Shown here piece by piece: positions 1 through 7,382 of a stretch of 64,000 bases of DNA; position 1 is the stretch's first letter, and the number at the start of each line of letters is the position of its first letter. The translations under genes and the position numbers were made by a program. Under the pieces are notes generated by a model that saw nothing but the letters and a program-made list of their open reading frames with translations, did no database searches and was not told the origin of the DNA. The DNA is taken from NCBI RefSeq assembly GCF_001685025.1, contig NZ_MAYU01000023.1:327660-391659 (forward strand), in the 5' to 3' direction. The DNA is from Bacillus sp. FJAT-27225 (GTDB lineage: Bacteria > Bacillota > Bacilli > Bacillales > Cytobacillaceae).

Positions 1-348
1 TGGAAAGTAACGGTTTCTGCATCGGAATTTAAAGCAATTGATAACGATTCGGAAATATTGGAGGGAGCAACGCTTATTTTTACCAATGGAACAGCTGTTA
101 CCCATATAGGAAACAATTCGCCTAAGCCATTGGCGAATTCAAGTTTCGAGCTTACCACTGACAGCACTGCAGTTAAGTTCTTCTCTGCTAAGCCTGGTGA
201 GGGAGAAGGAACTTGGATTAACAGATGGCTTCCAACCGATACCGGAAGTAACTTGAATAACAGCGTTCAGTTGAAAGTAACAGGTGGGACAATGAAAATT
301 GCCGAGTATGAATCAACACTTACGTGGACTTTGACAACCGGGCCGTAA
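1..348 (+). CDS. WxL domain surface protein, C-terminal part (5' truncated)
   Basis: The reading frame is open from the first base, so the gene begins before the window; about 115 residues are visible. They start with W-K-V-T-V-S-A-S-E-F and end with Y-E-S-T-L-T-W-T-L-T-T-G-P. This pairing of an N-proximal W-x-hydrophobic motif and a C-terminal W-x-L motif is the hallmark of the WxL domain, which attaches secreted proteins non-covalently to Gram-positive peptidoglycan. The first motif reads W-K-V rather than W-x-L. The next gene encodes the usual WxL-interacting partner, which supports the call. An internal TTG at 58 is not a plausible start, because it would remove the first motif. The N-terminal part and its ligand are unknown. 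Confidence 0.85.
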   Translation, partial: WKVTVSASEFKAIDNDSEILEGATLIFTNGTAVTHIGNNSPKPLANSSFELTTDSTAVKFFSAKPGEGEGTWINRWLPTDTGSNLNNSVQLKVTGGTMKIAEYESTLTWTLTTGP

Positions 349-361
349 AAGGGAAGTTACT

Positions 362-398
362 TCACGAATGATAGCTTGCTATTATTCGTGATTTTTTT
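362..398 (+). terminator. Rho-independent terminator after the WxL gene
   Basis: A near-perfect hairpin pairs TCACGAAT and ATAGC with GCTAT and ATTCGTGA and is followed by seven T. It sits between the WxL gene and the next gene, whose ribosome binding site AAAGGAGGT begins only three bases later, so it may attenuate rather than fully stop read-through. Confidence 0.8.
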
Positions 399-415
399 AT
401 AAAGGAGGTAACAAC

Positions 416-1438
416 ATGAACATTGCTAAAATGGCCCTTGTGTTTCTCTTTGTAATCGTGCTTTCATTTTATGCGGTCCCGAAGAGTTCTGCAGCAACTG
501 AAGAAGTTGTTGGATATACAGTTAGGGCAATCCTCCCGGAAAACCAGGTGGACAAAAGTGTTTCATATTTTGATTTGCTCATGAATCCAGGACAAGAGCA
601 AGTAATTGTGGTAGAAATTATTAATAGTTCTAAGGAGGATTCTGAGTTCGATGTCCATATTACAAATCCTATTACCAACAGGAATGGTGTAATTGATTAC
701 ACAAAAGTGGATGCTCAAGTGGATGATAGCCTTAAAATCCCGATAACTGATATCGCATCTATTGAAAAGAACAAGGTCAAGGTTGCTTCCGGGGAATCGG
801 TTGCTGTACCGATTAAGCTCGAAATGCCTGAGCAAGAGTTTGATGGAATAATTCTTGGTGGAATTTATATTGAAAAGTCATTGGATGAAAATGAGGATGC
901 TCAAATTACAAATAAGTACTCGTATGCTATTGGATTGAAATTGATGGAGAATGATAAGGAAGTTGCTCCTGAGCTCATATTAAAAAAGGTGGAGCCTGCC
1001 CTGGTAAATTACAAGACAGCGATTGTCGCTTATATTCAAAATAGTAGCCCTGTTCTTGTTGATAACCTGACTATAAATGGGGTAGTTTATGACTCTAATG
1101 AGAAAGAGTTACGAAGAGTTGATGTTGATGAGTATAGAATTGCGCCTAATACAACAATGGAATTTGCCATAGATTGGGAAGGGAATGAACTTGAACCTGG
1201 TATCTATAAGGTGAAAATTCATGCAAATAGTGGTTTCACTAATTGGGACATGGAAAAGAAGTTTGAAATACTAGACAAACAGGCAAAAGAACTAAACAAA
1301 AAGGTTGTCAAGTCTGGAAAGGACTATACAAGAACCATTATTGGTGGATTTTCATCTATCATTTTAGTCCTGCTTGGCATTATTGGTTTTTTAATCAAGA
1401 AAAACAAGACCTTACATAAAGAATCCCAGAATCTTTAA
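416..1438 (+). CDS. WxL-interacting protein (DUF916/DUF3324), membrane-anchored
   Basis: The 340-residue protein has an N-terminal signal peptide (about residues 1-27, ending S-S-A-A-T). A beta-rich extracellular region follows that fits the peptidoglycan-binding DUF916 domain and then the host-binding DUF3324 domain. A C-terminal transmembrane helix lies at about 307-327, followed by a lysine-rich cytoplasmic tail. In the known family these proteins sit on the outer face of the membrane and hold WxL proteins in a surface complex. The ATG at 416 follows AAAGGAGGT with 6 nt spacing. It lies directly behind the WxL gene, as is typical of these loci. The ligand cannot be inferred from this part. 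Confidence 0.88.
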   Translation: MNIAKMALVFLFVIVLSFYAVPKSSAATEEVVGYTVRAILPENQVDKSVSYFDLLMNPGQEQVIVVEIINSSKEDSEFDVHITNPITNRNGVIDYTKVDAQVDDSLKIPITDIASIEKNKVKVASGESVAVPIKLEMPEQEFDGIILGGIYIEKSLDENEDAQITNKYSYAIGLKLMENDKEVAPELILKKVEPALVNYKTAIVAYIQNSSPVLVDNLTINGVVYDSNEKELRRVDVDEYRIAPNTTMEFAIDWEGNELEPGIYKVKIHANSGFTNWDMEKKFEILDKQAKELNKKVVKSGKDYTRTIIGGFSSIILVLLGIIGFLIKKNKTLHKESQNL

Positions 1439-1448
1439 TATTCCGGGG

Positions 1449-1484
1449 AAAAGGAGCCAGTCTTAGAAGCAGGCTCCTTTTAGT
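1449..1484. terminator. Bidirectional terminator between convergent genes
   Basis: The inverted repeat AAAAGGAGCC / GGCTCCTTTT is flanked by A and T tracts. It separates the plus-strand WxL-interacting gene from the minus-strand HTH gene and can serve both. Confidence 0.8.
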
Positions 1485-1506
1485 TTCAATTAGAAAATCT
1501 TCTTAA

Positions 1507-2019
1507 CTACAGCACCCCGCCCAGTGGTTTGGCGCTGAAATATTCCAGAGTCTCGTTTACTTGATAAATGTCGTATATACGATGTTCAATAAAGTATTTT
1601 ATGACCAAGTCTCCTGTTTCACTGTCAGAAAGTGAATACCCAACCGAGTTTAATAGCTTATCCGTTTCTTTAAGGTTTAGTTCAAGAGCGAGTGCCAGGG
1701 CAATAACTGTGTTCTTTCCGGGCCTATATTCAGGATTTGAACGGATTTTCGAGAAGAGGCGGCGGTCAATGCCGGCCTTTTTATACACTTCAGAGTCTGC
1801 TGCACCTTTTTTATCAATATAAGAAAAAAGAACTTCTCTTAAGGAACGCTTGCGATTTCCCTTTATAAACTCTTCAATTTCCAGGGGCGGGATGTCATTG
1901 AGGACGTGTCGGGAACTTTCCGAGGATTCCTCTAGTTTATAGGAAGATTTCATTACGATCGGTTGTTGATGATCAAGGATATACTCTTTAACCCTTTGCA
2001 AAAATTCTTGATCAAGCAT
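1507..2019 (-). CDS. HTH-like protein of the type also fused to macro domains
   Basis: This is a 170-residue cytoplasmic protein of no established function. The C-terminal two thirds (R-S-L-R-E-V-L-F-S-Y-I-D-K-K-G ... V-Y-K-K-A-G-I-D-R-R-L-F-S-K-I-R-S) resembles a compact helix-turn-helix module. From memory, this module occurs alone, next to VWA genes, and at the C-terminus of some Firmicutes macro-domain proteins. I prefer the ATG at 2019 because GGGGGAA sits six bases upstream; an in-frame TTG at 2034 would add five residues but has no good ribosome binding site. It is divergent from the VWA gene with a gap of about 90 bp, so the two probably share a control region. It could be a regulator or a small-molecule sensor. 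Confidence 0.65.
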   Translation of the reverse strand: MLDQEFLQRVKEYILDHQQPIVMKSSYKLEESSESSRHVLNDIPPLEIEEFIKGNRKRSLREVLFSYIDKKGAADSEVYKKAGIDRRLFSKIRSNPEYRPGKNTVIALALALELNLKETDKLLNSVGYSLSDSETGDLVIKYFIEHRIYDIYQVNETLEYFSAKPLGGVL

Positions 2020-2108
2020 TCGCCATTCCCCCAAAAATGTCGCCTCGAAAGCGACCAGATTATGGATTTCTCAAGTTACTATTATATCAGAACCTAACTG
2101 GGAGGATG

Positions 2109-2699
2109 ATGGCCTTGAATAAGAAATTAACCGAAATCATTTTTTTACTGGATAGAAGCGGCTCGATGTCAGGTTTGGAAAATGATACAATCGGAGGCTT
2201 CAATTCATTTGTTAAAAGACAAGGGGAATTGGCCGGGGAGACGCGTTTGACGACCGTACTGTTCGATGACAGCTACGAAGTTCTATGGAATGGGATTGAC
2301 GCTAAAGACGCATCGCTGACAAGCAGGGAGTATTATGTCAGAGGGACAACGGCACTTTTGGATGCTGTCGGAAAAACAATTCTTGATGTGGGCAGCAGGT
2401 TGTCCAGAACAGCGGAACAGCAAAGGCCGAGCAAAGTTATTTTTGTCATAACAACGGATGGCCTTGAAAATGCAAGCAAGGAGTTCACATATAAAAAAGT
2501 GAAGGAGCTCATCCGCCACCAGCAGGAAAAATACAGCTGGGAGTTTATCTTCATGGGAGCAAACATCGACGTTGCCAAAGAAGCGGATAGCCTTGGCATT
2601 CAGGCTGAACATGCATACAAATTCGAAGCTTCTGAAGCAGGGATTGAAAAAATGTATAACAGAGTCTTCGATGCTGTTTCCGAGGTTCGGATAAAGTGA
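2109..2699 (+). CDS. VWA domain protein (TerY-like)
   Basis: A von Willebrand factor A fold of about 196 residues with a complete MIDAS metal site: D-R-S-G-S-M near the start, T in R-G-T-T-A-L, and I-T-T-D-G-L-E-N later. Such stand-alone bacterial VWA proteins are cytoplasmic metal-dependent protein-binding modules; no client is visible here. The frame is open further upstream, but homology begins at N-K-K-L-T-E-I-I-F-L-L-D. GGGAGGA lies at 2099-2106, so the start is ATG 2106, ATG 2109 or TTG 2115. The last codons and the TGA stop lie inside an intergenic repeat that recurs at 7235, so the C-terminus may have been reshaped by that element. The function is unknown; the divergent HTH neighbour suggests a shared process. 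Confidence 0.72.
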   Translation: MALNKKLTEIIFLLDRSGSMSGLENDTIGGFNSFVKRQGELAGETRLTTVLFDDSYEVLWNGIDAKDASLTSREYYVRGTTALLDAVGKTILDVGSRLSRTAEQQRPSKVIFVITTDGLENASKEFTYKKVKELIRHQQEKYSWEFIFMGANIDVAKEADSLGIQAEHAYKFEASEAGIEKMYNRVFDAVSEVRIK

Positions 2700-2853
2700 A
2701 CTTCCACAGATGGTTAGTCCCGTTCTACTGCCGCTAATTTCGCCAAATAGCTCGGCAAATAAGCGGCAGTACGAACCCGATTGGTTCGACTAAGCCGATG
2801 AAACCCACAGCGGCAGGTTTCACTGTATCTCACCAATCGGGCATTTAGGGACA
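2689..2853. repeat. Intergenic repeat element, copy A
   Basis: Starts GGATAAAGTGAA and ends CCAATCGGGCATTTAGGGAC. Both ends recur at 7235-7307. Inside are two inverted repeats: TACTGCCGCT (2726-2735) with AGCGGCAGTA (2762-2771), and CCCGATTGG (2776-2784) with CCAATCGGG (2833-2841). It contains the stop codon of the VWA gene. I know of no function; it resembles the small non-coding repeats spread through Bacillus genomes. Confidence 0.65.
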
Positions 2854-2869
2854 AAAGAATAGGTACAAG

Positions 2870-2909
2870 CGCAAAAACCCGTTACTCTGTTTCGGGTTTT
2901 TGCGTTTTT
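2870..2909 (+). terminator. Rho-independent terminator
   Basis: A perfect 12-bp stem, CGCAAAAACCCG with CGGGTTTTTGCG, is followed by five T. It ends transcription from the VWA gene before the aldo/keto reductase. Confidence 0.88.
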
Positions 2910-2973
2910 ATTATGATGATTGGTGTGGTATGGTAATTTTAGGTATTCATTTACGACAGGGAGGTCATCATAT

Positions 2974-3963
2974 ATGAGTTATCAGCCAAGCGAACAACGA
3001 TATGAATCGATGATTTATAACCGCTGCGGGCGCTCCGGGGTAAAACTGCCGGCCATTTCTTTGGGGCTCTGGCATAATTTCGGTGGAATGGATGTGTTTG
3101 AAAATGGACGGGCTTTGATTCAAAAGGCCTTTAATCTTGGGATTACACATTTCGATCTCGCTAATAACTATGGCCCGCCGCCTGGCTCTGCGGAAGAAAA
3201 ATTCGGACAAATTTTGAAAAAGGATTTTGCAGGATATAGGGATGAAATGATTATATCCACAAAAGCCGGCTACACAATGTGGCCGGGGCCATATGGCGAT
3301 TGGGGCTCCAGGAAATATCTCGTTTCAAGCCTCGACCAAAGTCTTAAAAGGATGGGGCTCGAGTATGTCGACATTTTCTATCATCATCGCCCAGATCCGG
3401 AAACACCTCTTGAAGAAACAATGATGGCGTTAGACCATGTTGTCAGGCAGGGAAAAGCCCTGTATATTGGTCTTTCGAATTACCGGGTTGAGGAAGCGAG
3501 GCAGGCTATTGACATACTGAAGGAGCTTGGAACCCCGCTTCTGATCCATCAGCCATCGTATTCAATGTTTGATCGCTGGGTTGAAAATGGGCTGACAGAC
3601 TTGCTGCAGGAAGAAGGCGTTGGCTCGATTGCATTCGTGCCGCTCGCACAGGGCCTGTTGACAAGCAGATACCTAAACGGCATCCCAGCTGACTCCAGGG
3701 CAATGAAACCAAAAAGTTTTCTGCAGGAAAGTGATGTTACTGAAGAAAAGCTTGAAAAGGTTAGGAAGTTGAACGAGGTCGCATCCGAGCGCGGCCAATC
3801 GCTGGCTCAAATGGCGCTCGCCTGGGTGCTTCGCGAGGGAAAAATCACTTCCGCATTGATTGGTGCAAGCAAGGTGAGTCAGCTAGAGGAAAATGTAGGT
3901 GCTTTAAGAAATCTGGATTTCAGTCAGGAAGAGTTAAATAGAATAGAAGAAATTTTAAAGTAA
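2974..3963 (+). CDS. mgrA: L-glyceraldehyde 3-phosphate reductase-like aldo/keto reductase
   Basis: A 329-residue NADPH-dependent aldo/keto reductase with a TIM-barrel fold. The segments L-S-L-G-L-W-H-N-F-G, D-L-A-N-N-Y-G-P-P-P-G-S-A-E and S-T-K-A-G-Y-x-M-W-P-G-P-Y-G closely follow E. coli YghZ (Gpr), which reduces L-glyceraldehyde 3-phosphate and detoxifies methylglyoxal. Catalytic candidates are D and Y in F-D-L-A-N-N-Y, K in S-T-K-A-G and H in F-Y-H-H. The ATG at 2974 follows GGGAGG with about 8 nt spacing; an upstream in-frame ATG at 2920 lacks a ribosome binding site. It is transcribed alone, after a strong terminator. The exact substrate in this organism is inferred from family resemblance. 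Confidence 0.88.
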   Translation: MSYQPSEQRYESMIYNRCGRSGVKLPAISLGLWHNFGGMDVFENGRALIQKAFNLGITHFDLANNYGPPPGSAEEKFGQILKKDFAGYRDEMIISTKAGYTMWPGPYGDWGSRKYLVSSLDQSLKRMGLEYVDIFYHHRPDPETPLEETMMALDHVVRQGKALYIGLSNYRVEEARQAIDILKELGTPLLIHQPSYSMFDRWVENGLTDLLQEEGVGSIAFVPLAQGLLTSRYLNGIPADSRAMKPKSFLQESDVTEEKLEKVRKLNEVASERGQSLAQMALAWVLREGKITSALIGASKVSQLEENVGALRNLDFSQEELNRIEEILK

Positions 3964-3992
3964 GATATAGAAGAGCATAAACAATACTCATT

Positions 3993-4145
3993 GTGGGTTT
4001 ACCGATCTTTAGAAGATGGTCTCTGTACTTAACAGGAACCATCTTTTTCATTATAGGAATATGGTTCATTATTTTAGTAAGTTTGTACTTTAATATCCTG
4101 GAGCCTCCCGAAGAGATTATTCGCATGTGCAAGGGAGAAGAGTAA
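3993..4145 (+). CDS. Possible single-span membrane microprotein
   Basis: A 50-codon frame starting at GTG would encode a basic N-terminus (F-R-R-W), one strongly hydrophobic helix (T-G-T-I-F-F-I-I-G-I-W-F-I-I-L-V-S-L-Y-F) and an acidic tail (E-P-P-E-E-I-I-R-M-C-K-G-E-E). The positive-inside arrangement is what a small inner-membrane protein would show. Against it, no clear ribosome binding site precedes the GTG, and the hairpin at 4013-4048 lies within the frame. It follows the reductase stop by 29 bp. I recognise no family. It could be a real small gene, a remnant of a longer one, or chance. Confidence 0.3.
   Translation: MGLPIFRRWSLYLTGTIFFIIGIWFIILVSLYFNILEPPEEIIRMCKGEE
4013..4048 (+). 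terminator. Probable terminator after the aldo/keto reductase
   Basis: AAGATGGT pairs with ACCATCTT across an 18-nt loop, and the right arm runs into a stretch of five T. The loop is long and the hairpin overlaps the candidate small ORF, so confidence is moderate. Confidence 0.5.
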
Positions 4146-4286
4146 TCTAATAGAGCCCTCCAAATAGCTTAATTATGCATCTTTTATCCTTGATACTAAA
4201 CCCATTTACTTTTCAAAACCGTTCATTGTATGTTCATGGAAAGTTACTATTACCACTACATATATATGAACAAGGGGGAGAGGTAA

Positions 4287-4658
4287 ATGGAAATTTCGGC
4301 ATACGTACTGCAGGGGATATTAGCTGCAATGTTTTTGATTGCGGGTTCCGGAAAAATTACTGGATCTAAAATGCATGTTGATAACTTTACTCATTGGCGG
4401 CTGCCGCAATGGTTTAGGGTTGTAACGGGACTGGTTGAAGTCGCAAGTGCAGTGGCGCTTGTCGTTGGTTATTGGCACCCAAGCTGGGCTGCTGCCGGAG
4501 CACTTGTGCTTGGCCTTACCGGAGTAGGTGGAGTCCTCACCCACATGAGGGTAAAGGATCCCTTAAAGCAAACCATTACCATCCTTGTTCTTGGGGTTCT
4601 GGCATTTGTGCTAGTATTTATCCGCTGGCAGGACTTATCCAGCTTTCCTGGATTTTAA
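4287..4658 (+). CDS. DoxX-like small integral membrane protein
   Basis: A 123-residue protein with four predicted membrane helices, starting M-E-I-S-A-Y-V-L-Q-G-I-L-A-A-M-F-L-I-A-G-S-G-K-I-T-G. The G-S-G-K-I-T-G motif after helix 1 and the overall size fit the DoxX/DoxX-like family. Members are inner-membrane proteins, some linked to quinone or redox metabolism, but the role of this one is unknown. The ATG follows GGGGGAGAGG. It stands alone between terminators and is convergent with the PAP2 gene downstream. Confidence 0.78.
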   Translation: MEISAYVLQGILAAMFLIAGSGKITGSKMHVDNFTHWRLPQWFRVVTGLVEVASAVALVVGYWHPSWAAAGALVLGLTGVGGVLTHMRVKDPLKQTITILVLGVLAFVLVFIRWQDLSSFPGF

Positions 4659-4665
4659 TTTTACG

Positions 4666-4696
4666 AAAAAAGGAGCGGCTGTGCCGTTCCTTTTTC
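4666..4696. terminator. Bidirectional terminator
   Basis: AAAAGGAGCGGC and GCCGTTCCTTTTT form a short-loop hairpin with A and T tracts on both sides. It separates the convergent DoxX-like and PAP2 genes. Confidence 0.82.
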
Positions 4697-4700
4697 CTTC

Positions 4701-5225
4701 TTATAAAAGATACAAACAAATGGCTCCCGTGGATAATCCAAGCAAGGCTCCGGCCAGTACATCGGAAGGATAATGGAGGCCGAGAAAAATCCTTGATAGG
4801 CCGACTAAGGAAGCCAATGGGACAAGAGCGAATGAAAGGATAGGAAACTGGATGGATAACGGCGTCACAACAGAAAAGATGGCAGTCGTGTGTCCAGATG
4901 GAAATGAATGGTCCTTTAATGGATTTTCGGGTATCAGAGCTCTTTCAAGCGCCAAGTAAGGGCGTCTGCGAGGAAAGAGCTTTTTGATTAAAAAAACAGG
5001 CAGATGGCTTAAGAAAAGCGCCCATGCAGAAGCTATAGCCGCAGTTGTAGCCTGGCCCGTAGTAAAAAATAGGAGAAACAGCACCGTTCCTATTGTAAAT
5101 GAGGCTCCGCCAAAATGGGTAATCAACTGAATCCATTTATTCAAGGCCTTATTTTCGAAGTGGCGATTAATACTGTAGAAAAGCTGGCACTCAAAGTCGT
5201 AACAAGTTTGAAAAAATTTTGTCAA
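4701..5225 (-). CDS. PAP2-family phosphatase (possible undecaprenyl-diphosphatase)
   Basis: A membrane phosphatase of about 174 residues with the three PAP2 signature motifs in order: K-K-L-F-P-R-R-R-P, P-S-G-H and S-R-I-F-L-G-L-H-Y-P-S-D. Several hydrophobic helices surround them, so the active site probably faces outwards. Family members of this size include BcrC/YwoA, which recycles undecaprenyl pyrophosphate for cell-wall synthesis, and phosphatidylglycerophosphate phosphatases. The sequence alone does not decide between them. I choose TTG at 5225 because GGAGGGGG precedes it with 7 nt spacing; the longer frame from 5270 would translate through that ribosome binding site. Confidence 0.82.
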   Translation of the reverse strand: MTKFFQTCYDFECQLFYSINRHFENKALNKWIQLITHFGGASFTIGTVLFLLFFTTGQATTAAIASAWALFLSHLPVFLIKKLFPRRRPYLALERALIPENPLKDHSFPSGHTTAIFSVVTPLSIQFPILSFALVPLASLVGLSRIFLGLHYPSDVLAGALLGLSTGAICLYLL

Positions 5226-5351
5226 GGTGCTTCCCCCTCCATCGTATCTGATTCTTCTATTATATAACAATACCCAGGACGTTTTAAGATGAGGTTAAGT
5301 CAATGTAAAAAGTTGGTAAATAAGCAAGGTGTTTTTTTCAAATTCAATATA

Positions 5352-5381
5352 TTGTAAAAACGTCTATCTCTGGACTATAAT
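5352..5381 (+). promoter_or_regulatory. Sigma-A promoter of the ABC exporter
   Basis: TTGTAA at 5352-5357 and TATAAT at 5376-5381 are separated by 18 nt, about 30 nt upstream of the ATG at 5410. Confidence 0.6.
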
Positions 5382-5409
5382 CGGTAAGACAAAGGGGGGG
5401 AAGCATAAA

Positions 5410-7131
5410 ATGATTCGCAGATTTTTTACATATTATCGGCCTCATAAAAGATTATTTATTATTGATTTCACTTGTGCAGTCATTGTTGCACTGCTCGAGC
5501 TTGCTTTTCCGCTCGCCGTCCAATGGTTCATTGACAAACTGCTGCCAGGCCAAAACTGGAATGCAATTGTAGGGGTAAGCATTGGGCTATTGCTTTTATA
5601 TGTCGTAAGTACTTGCCTTCAGTATATTGTCAATTACTGGGGCCATAAGCTTGGCATCAATATAGAAACAGATATGAGGCAAGACCTTTTTCAACATGTC
5701 CAAAAGCAGTCATTCCGCTTTTTTGACAATACGAAGACCGGCCATATTATGAGCCGGATTACGAATGACCTATTTGACCTCGGGGAACTTGCCCACCATG
5801 GACCGGAGGATTTGTTTATTGCGGCGATGACCTTCATTGGCGCCTTCTGGATTATGCTTACAATCAACGTCAAGCTTGCGCTGGTCACGATGATTATTGT
5901 GCCGTTCCTGATTTGGCTAATGTATGTTTCAAACAAGCGGATGAATGCGGCATGGAAAAACATGTACAGCAACATTGCTGATGTTAATGCTCGGGTCGAG
6001 GATAGTGTCGCAGGGGTTCGCGTCGTTCAGTCGTTTACGAATGAAGACTTTGAGATTGATAGATTCAGGAAAAATAATCGCAAGTTCCGCCTCGCAAAAT
6101 TGGCCGGCTACAAAGTTATGTCGTTCAGCCTTGCAGGCATGTATATGTCGACCAGGCTGATGGTATTGATTGTTCTTGTTTATGGTGCATGGTTGAGCTT
6201 TACCGGATTAATGACCTATGGGCAACTGGTCGGGTTTGTTCTTTATGTAAATGTCCTGTTCAAACCGATTGACAAAATTAGCGCCATCCTTGAGCTTTAT
6301 CCTAAAGGAATGGCTGGCTTTAAACGGTTTACCGAGCTGATGGACCAGGACCCGGATGTAATCGATATAGAGGATGCAATTGAAGCCCAAAGCCTGAAAG
6401 GGAATATCGCCTTCAACAATGTATCATTCAGCTATGACGACAAAAAGCCGGTCCTTGAAGGAATAGATCTTAGAATCAATCATGGTGAAACTGTCGCTTT
6501 TGTCGGTCCATCTGGGGCCGGGAAAACAACAATTTGTTCACTGATTCCTCGTTTTTACGATGTGAACGGAGGCTCCATCACAATTGATGGAATAGATATC
6601 CGCAATATGACGAAAAAATCATTGCGTTCCCAAATTGGCATCGTCCAGCAGGATGTCTTCCTGTTTACCGGGACACTTCGTGAAAATATTGCCTATGGTT
6701 CATTAGGTGCCACTCAGGCTGATATTGAAGAAGCAGCACGCAGAGCCCATCTCGAAGACTTTATTGCGGGCCTGCCCGATGGCTATGAAACCCAAATTGG
6801 TGAACGCGGGTTAAAGTTGTCCGGCGGCCAAAAACAGCGGATTGCAATTGCGAGGATGTTTTTGAAAAATCCGCCAATCCTCATTCTTGATGAAGCAACC
6901 TCTGCGCTTGATACAGAAACGGAAAGAATCATTCAGAAGGCATTGACTGAATTGGCACAGAACCGGACGACCCTGGTCATCGCACACAGGCTGGCGACAA
7001 TCCGCAATGCCGACCGAATCATTGTTGTCACTGAGGACGGCATTGCCGAGGAAGGAAGCCATGCGGAACTGATTGAAAAGGGCGGCATTTTCGCCAATCT
7101 TCATAAAGTACAATTCGAAACAATATCTTAA
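5410..7131 (+). CDS. ABC exporter, fused permease and ATPase
   Basis: A 573-residue half-transporter of the Sav1866/MsbA type. Six membrane helices fill about residues 1-310, followed by an ATPase with Walker A G-P-S-G-A-G-K-T-T (about 366-374), signature L-S-G-G-Q (about 470), Walker B I-L-I-L-D-E-A-T (about 490-496) and the H-loop V-I-A-H-R-L. It would act as a homodimer, or with a partner, to pump lipids, drugs or peptides out of the cell. The ATG at 5410 follows GGGGGG; the frame is open upstream but without a better start. It has its own promoter and no operon partner, and its substrate is unknown. A weak hairpin at about 7136-7178 may terminate it. Confidence 0.88.
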   Translation: MIRRFFTYYRPHKRLFIIDFTCAVIVALLELAFPLAVQWFIDKLLPGQNWNAIVGVSIGLLLLYVVSTCLQYIVNYWGHKLGINIETDMRQDLFQHVQKQSFRFFDNTKTGHIMSRITNDLFDLGELAHHGPEDLFIAAMTFIGAFWIMLTINVKLALVTMIIVPFLIWLMYVSNKRMNAAWKNMYSNIADVNARVEDSVAGVRVVQSFTNEDFEIDRFRKNNRKFRLAKLAGYKVMSFSLAGMYMSTRLMVLIVLVYGAWLSFTGLMTYGQLVGFVLYVNVLFKPIDKISAILELYPKGMAGFKRFTELMDQDPDVIDIEDAIEAQSLKGNIAFNNVSFSYDDKKPVLEGIDLRINHGETVAFVGPSGAGKTTICSLIPRFYDVNGGSITIDGIDIRNMTKKSLRSQIGIVQQDVFLFTGTLRENIAYGSLGATQADIEEAARRAHLEDFIAGLPDGYETQIGERGLKLSGGQKQRIAIARMFLKNPPILILDEATSALDTETERIIQKALTELAQNRTTLVIAHRLATIRNADRIIVVTEDGIAEEGSHAELIEKGGIFANLHKVQFETIS

Positions 7132-7234
7132 AAAGGAAAGTGCCAGCATCCAATGGAGAGGTTGGCAATTTCTTTCGTATTTCGAAAAATCATCTAGACA
7201 ATTGGTAAAAAATAAACTAAAGTAATGAAGTTTG

Positions 7235-7307
7235 GGATAAAGTGAAACTTCCATCAGTGGCGCCTTTCCACTGATCGTTAGTTGAACCAATCGGGCATTT
7301 AGGGACA
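7235..7307. repeat. Intergenic repeat element, copy B
   Basis: Begins GGATAAAGTGAAACTTCCATC and ends with the same 21 bases as copy A at 2833-2853. Between them the short hairpin ATCAGTGG / CCACTGAT (7253-7275) replaces the longer hairpins of copy A. The shared ends with different middles mark a modular repeat family. Confidence 0.68.
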
Positions 7308-7351
7308 GTTGCCTCTGAAAGAGGCTTACTGACCCTTAATGCGGGAAAAAT

Positions 7352-7365
7352 AACGCAATTGCGTT
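7352..7365. promoter_or_regulatory. 14-bp perfect palindrome before the MATE gene
   Basis: AACGCAATTGCGTT reads the same on both strands and lies 17 bp before the start codon. It could be an operator for a dimeric repressor, but no regulator gene is adjacent. Confidence 0.35.
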
Positions 7366-7382
7366 TGGGAGAAGGTACACAG

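Noticed and set aside
4175-4369. A 64-codon frame overlapping the start of the DoxX-like gene
   Set aside because: It overlaps a well-supported gene in another frame and has no ribosome binding site.
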